Shown: in pieces, positions 7,624-8,627 of the stretch
Numbering within the stretch: the stretch's first letter is position 1
Layout of the letters: every line of letters begins with the position of its first letter
Source of the DNA: Comamonadaceae bacterium
GTDB lineage: Bacteria > Pseudomonadota > Gammaproteobacteria > Burkholderiales > Burkholderiaceae_C
Reading direction: 5' to 3'
NCBI GenBank assembly: GCA_947374505.1
Contig: CANCCE010000114.1
Span: forward strand, 1 to 8,627
Length of the DNA: 8,627 nt
Translations under genes and position numbers: made by a program
The notes under the pieces: model-generated
Database searches by the model: none
What the model saw: only the letters and a program-made list of their open reading frames with translations
What the model was told of the DNA's origin: nothing

Positions 7624-8301
7624 ATGGCAAATATTTTGGTGGTCGACGACGAGTTGGGTATTCGTGACCTTCTCTCAGAAATCCTCAACGACGAAGGGCA
7701 TCAAGTCGAGCTGGCCGAAAACGCCGCCCAAGCCCGACTTGCCCGAGGTCGCGCTCGCCCCGACTTGGTATTGCTTGACATTTGGATGCCAGACACTGAC
7801 GGCGTCACGTTGCTCAAAGAGTGGTCCTCCGGTGGCCTACTCACCATGCCCGTCATCATGATGAGCGGCCACGCCACCATCGACACCGCAGTCGAAGCCA
7901 CGAAAATTGGGGCGATGGCGTTTCTTGAAAAACCCATCACCTTGCAAAAACTCCTGCAAGCCGTCGATAGCGGTCTGACCCGACTGGCTGTGCGCAAACC
8001 TGCCAGTCCGTATGTCACTCTAGCGCCGGGAGACATGCCGCAGCATGCGGGGGGCAACGGCGTTGTTCACGCAGAGGCGGTGCCAGACACCAGCCCTAAA
8101 CCCACCCAAAGTTTTTTACTCGAAAAACCCCTGCGTGAAGCCCGCGATGAATTTGAAAAAGCTTACTTTGAATTTCATCTTTTTCGGGAAGGCGGTTCCA
8201 TGACGCGCGTTGCCGAAAAGACCGGACTCGAGCGCACACATCTGTACAGGAAGCTCAAACAGCTCGGCGTCGATCTCACGCGGGGCAAGCGCCCAACCTG
8301 A
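7624..8301 (+). CDS. Response regulator: receiver plus Fis-type helix-turn-helix, no AAA+ domain
   Basis: A 225-residue two-component regulator, the probable partner of the NtrY-like kinase just upstream. The receiver domain covers about 1-120: acidic pair D8/D9 in VVDDE, phosphoacceptor Asp52 in LVLLDIWMPDTDG, Ser81 in MMSGHA and Lys103 in LEKP. A linker of roughly 45 residues rich in Pro, Gly and Ala follows. The C-terminal part has EKPLREARDEFEKAYFEFHLFREGG and the Fis-type helix-turn-helix SMTRVAEKTGLERTHLYRKLKQLGVD (about 192-217), which is the DNA-binding end of NtrC/NtrX-type activators. The sigma-54-interacting AAA+ ATPase domain that NtrX normally has in between is absent, with no GAFTGA or Walker motif, so it should not activate sigma-54 promoters directly. 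The architecture resembles PrrA/RegA. AAGGG at 7610-7614 serves as ribosome binding site for the ATG at 7624. Confidence 0.93.
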   Translation: MANILVVDDELGIRDLLSEILNDEGHQVELAENAAQARLARGRARPDLVLLDIWMPDTDGVTLLKEWSSGGLLTMPVIMMSGHATIDTAVEATKIGAMAFLEKPITLQKLLQAVDSGLTRLAVRKPASPYVTLAPGDMPQHAGGNGVVHAEAVPDTSPKPTQSFLLEKPLREARDEFEKAYFEFHLFREGGSMTRVAEKTGLERTHLYRKLKQLGVDLTRGKRPT

Positions 8302-8329
8302 AGGCTCAAAAACAGCGCTTGGCCTGATA

Positions 8330-8335
8330 TATAAT
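8330..8335 (+). promoter_or_regulatory. Probable -10 box of the tRNA-Phe promoter
   Basis: A perfect TATAAT lies nine bases before the first base of the tRNA-Phe sequence and 28 bases after the response regulator stop. No good -35 hexamer is visible at 16-18 bases upstream (the region reads CTCAAAAAC), and the TTGGCC at 8319 is too close. Its placement immediately before the tRNA start supports a native, formerly or still transcribed tRNA locus. No terminator separates it from the regulator gene. Confidence 0.6.
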
Positions 8336-8344
8336 CTAAGGCTT

Positions 8345-8388
8345 GGCCCGGTAGCTCAGTCGGTAGAGCAGAGGATTGAAAAAATCCT
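8345..8388 (+). tRNA. tRNA-Phe(GAA), 5' half only; gene interrupted in the anticodon arm
   Basis: The sequence matches bacterial tRNA-Phe from the first base: acceptor 5' strand GGCCCGG (8345-8351), T8 A9, D arm GCTC-AGTCGGTA-GAGC (8354-8369), A26, anticodon 5' stem GAGGA (8371-8375), TT, anticodon GAA (8378-8380), then AA. A normal gene would continue TCCTC, a variable loop, a T arm with GGTTCGATTCC and the acceptor 3' strand CCGGGCC. Here two extra A bases come first, then TCCT, then unrelated sequence; neither a T arm nor a CCGGGCC strand is found anywhere downstream to 8627. The complementary TCCT still pairs with AGGA, so the anticodon stem-loop is almost kept but with a nine-base loop. 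As it stands this cannot give a working tRNA unless the 3' part lies beyond the window. It may be an att junction, an interrupted gene or a remnant. Confidence 0.75.
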
Positions 8389-8420
8389 GCCAACGGTAAG
8401 AAGTTAGCGTTAATGGCAGG
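8386..8420 (+). repeat. Inverted repeat 1 just after the tRNA break
   Basis: CCTGCCAACG (8386-8395) can pair with CGTT (8408-8411) and GGCAGG (8415-8420), leaving a three-base bulge (AAT) and a 12-base loop; an alternative is an uninterrupted 7-bp stem CCTGCCA/TGGCAGG with a larger loop. It begins within the remaining anticodon-arm match, so the two structures compete. The role is unknown. It is too short to be an integron attC site. Confidence 0.5.
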
Positions 8421-8449
8421 TGCAGCAAGGTTTAAAAACGGTGCTGCAC
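8420..8449 (+). repeat. Inverted repeat 2, perfect 8-bp stem
   Basis: GTGCAGCA (8420-8427) is exactly complementary to TGCTGCAC (8442-8449) around a 14-base A/T-rich loop. It abuts inverted repeat 1, sharing base 8420. No T-tract follows, so it is not an intrinsic terminator. It could be part of a structured RNA or a recombinase binding region. Confidence 0.55.
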
Positions 8450-8578
8450 ACTCTGTGCTACAGCTCATTCGCTTCGCCAAAATTCCCCCCAATTGAAAAT
8501 CATTAGTCTCGCTGGCGTTGCTGTGCGCGACTGGTTTTGTGTGGCCGAACATTGTTGGTCGGCGGAACATCACGCGTC

Positions 8579-8596
8579 CTAATCGACAAAGATTAG
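8579..8596 (+). repeat. Short inverted repeat 3
   Basis: CTAATC (8579-8584) and GATTAG (8591-8596) form a perfect 6-bp dyad around GACAAA. There is no following T-tract on either strand of the right kind for a terminator. It could be an operator-like site for a gene beyond the window, but six base pairs can also arise by chance. Confidence 0.35.
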
Positions 8597-8627
8597 AAAA
8601 GCGTGGATGAACATAACGCCCGTTGAC

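Larger units (their letters stand above)
8389..8627. other. Non-coding, hairpin-rich DNA of unknown origin after the tRNA half
   Basis: No convincing gene is present on either strand in these 239 bases. The only long frame is antisense to the response regulator and tRNA and looks like a shadow. The stretch holds inverted repeats at 8386-8420 and 8420-8449, a weaker one at 8544-8563 (GCCGA/TCGGC), a 6-bp one at 8579-8596 (CTAATC/GATTAG), and three copies of GAACAT at 8547, 8565 and 8609. It also has a run of six Cs at 8486-8491. Nothing identifies a known element. The segment may be the start of an integrated element or of an intervening sequence, and it is cut off by the window edge. Confidence 0.6.

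Noticed and set aside
8175..8573. 132-residue minus-strand frame across the regulator end, tRNA and downstream DNA
   Set aside because: It is antisense to the conserved helix-turn-helix and to the tRNA half, and its translation shows no recognisable domain. It is most likely a shadow frame.
8378..8627. Group I self-splicing intron in the tRNA anticodon loop
   Set aside because: Introns of this kind in bacterial tRNAs start after a U paired with G. Here the U33 would face an A in the AGGATT/AATCCT pairing, and I see no P7-like GACTA...AGTC pair or other conserved core segments in the visible 250 bases. A core farther downstream cannot be excluded.

Overview
The window looks like a chromosomal segment from a betaproteobacterium, most likely order Burkholderiales and possibly family Comamonadaceae. 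This rests on protein character (RpoC C-terminus, RsmB, NtrY-type kinase), on the gene order rsmB - DUF4390 - NtrY-like kinase - short Fis-type response regulator, which I recall as a recurring Burkholderiales cluster, and on the tRNA-Phe 5' half. No database search was possible. All recognised genes lie on the + strand.

Layout. (1) 1-768 is the 3' end of rpoC, closed by a strong intrinsic terminator at 813-848. (2) 915-1481 encodes a small membrane-anchored LemA-like protein. (3) 1556-3211 is a two-gene unit for a small exported monohaem cytochrome c and a flavocytochrome c sulfide dehydrogenase flavoprotein, closed by a second intrinsic terminator at 3215-3239. Together they probably form a periplasmic sulfide-oxidising enzyme that passes electrons to the respiratory chain. 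(4) 3284-8301 is a compact cluster: rsmB (16S rRNA m5C methyltransferase), an exported DUF4390 protein, a 755-residue NtrY-type sensor kinase and a response regulator made only of a receiver and a Fis-type helix-turn-helix. The first three overlap, which suggests translational coupling. The kinase and regulator are the obvious signalling pair.

(5) 8302-8627 is the unusual part. A good -10 box stands just before a sequence that matches tRNA-Phe(GAA) from its first base through the anticodon loop. The match then breaks down in the 3' side of the anticodon stem. No variable loop, T arm or 3' acceptor strand follows within the window. About 240 bases of non-coding, hairpin-rich DNA come instead and run to the window edge. 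The likeliest readings are an attachment-site junction of an integrated element that uses the tRNA anticodon stem-loop, or an interrupted or decayed tRNA gene. The window ends before this can be settled. The rest of the window is ordinary, well-conserved chromosome.
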